A stretch of 64,000 nt of DNA from the NCBI RefSeq assembly GCF_009727055.1, contig NC_052350.1, positions 28,073,186 to 28,137,185 on the forward strand, read 5' to 3'. The notes beneath the pieces are model-generated. The model was given only the letters and a program-made list of their open reading frames with translations. It was not told the DNA's origin and did not search any database. This document shows positions 63,689 through 64,000 of this stretch, piece by piece (position 1 is the stretch's first letter; every line of letters starts with the position of its first letter). This DNA comes from Benincasa hispida. Lineage: Eukaryota; Streptophyta; Magnoliopsida; Cucurbitales; Cucurbitaceae. Position numbers and translations under genes: made by a program.

Positions 63689-64000
63689 ATATAGTATGAT
63701 CGCATAGCTTACGTTGGCTGGGGTAGCCCTTGTGGTCAAGCTTAGTGTTGCAGTGAAAACATCCTCACCTTTTCATCTGTTTTTCCATGCATTCTACTAT
63801 GCATTAACAGTTGTCGTGTCTCTACCTCTCATTCACATTCCCACTGCTTTGTCTGTTAGTTAGAAGTAGGAGTAGTTTATAGCTTATAACCCCCATCATT
63901 CTTTTTTTCATCCGTCGCAAACACATCACCGCATAACATTCCCTGAGTTCGACCTTGGATCATCCGAGAAACTTGCGTTCGCATTATACTTGGCAAATGC

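Larger units (their letters stand above)
61944..64000 (+). mobile_element. 3' LTR of the gypsy-type element, damaged and running off the window
   Basis: It repeats the 58,501 LTR from TGATGACGGGG on. Between 63,428 and 63,688 about 115 bp of LTR is replaced by a piece of the internal region (63,459-63,650, homologous to about 61,670-61,857), with adapters on both sides. Downstream of 63,689 the LTR text resumes ('gatcgcatagcttacgttgg') and runs to the window end, near the LTR terminus. Confidence 0.8.

Noticed and set aside
1..64000. Host protein-coding genes, tRNA or rRNA genes
   Set aside because: I looked for conserved domains in all long frames and for cloverleaf or rRNA text and found none that is not part of a transposable element; short exons of a plant gene could still be missed by eye.

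Overview
The window looks like repeat-dense, AT-rich nuclear DNA of a flowering plant, most likely a eudicot. The evidence is plant-type Ty1/copia and Ty3/gypsy LTR retrotransposons with initiator-Met-type primer-binding sites (TGGTATCAGAGC), Mutator-like (MULE) DNA elements with 9-bp target duplications, and no bacterial-style genes or operons. The style of the repeats suggests Cucurbitaceae, but nothing here proves a genus. I see no intact host gene, tRNA, rRNA or CRISPR array. Every protein-coding trace belongs to a transposable element, and nearly all are broken.

Layout. 1-7,010: remnants of a copia LTR family (called family L here), with a forward solo LTR (1,977-5,980, TSD aaatt) inserted in a reverse LTR. 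The solo LTR itself carries about 2.2 kb of AT-rich insert containing a MITE. 7,010-10,410: mostly unassigned AT-rich DNA, one foldback MULE-like element (8,173-8,581) and a degenerate ATCACTGATA-type repeat. 10,420-18,937: a MULE-like element containing a second MULE of the same superfamily, each with a perfect 9-bp TSD. The inner one keeps a relic of a MuDR-type transposase C-terminus and is interrupted by a reverse-strand copia element (A), whose gag, protease, integrase, RT and RNase H are all recognisable. 18,947-22,270: reverse family-L LTR with a forward LTR inserted; the latter contains a one-base N gap between two identical 80-bp copies. 23,022-37,062: chain of reverse family-L copia elements (LTR - B - LTR - C) sharing the middle LTR. 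B is interrupted by a solo gypsy-type LTR (25,280-27,153, TSD aacca) and C by a solo family-L LTR (33,868-35,983, TSD atttt). 37,063-47,225: two 767-bp homologous segments (W1, W2) bracket a forward Ty3/gypsy chain (partial LTR - G1 - LTR - G2). 47,226-58,500: copia elements D and E (reverse) with long non-coding leaders. 58,501-64,000: a gypsy-type non-autonomous element with about 2.1-kb LTRs and a 1.36-kb internal region lacking recognisable genes.

The elements form a stratigraphy: solo LTRs and shared-LTR chains record LTR-LTR recombination, and nested insertions give relative ages. Five copies (four complete, one damaged) of the palindromic Tn5/Nextera mate-pair junction sequence lie inside the repeats at 38,404, 45,867, 54,693, 63,428 and 63,651. 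Sequence is missing, doubled or exchanged around them, so parts of this window are assembly artefacts and local structure there should not be read as biology. I found no convincing new biological system. The most useful observations are the embedded adapters, the MULE-in-MULE-plus-copia nest and its unexplained duplication, and the shared-LTR arrays.
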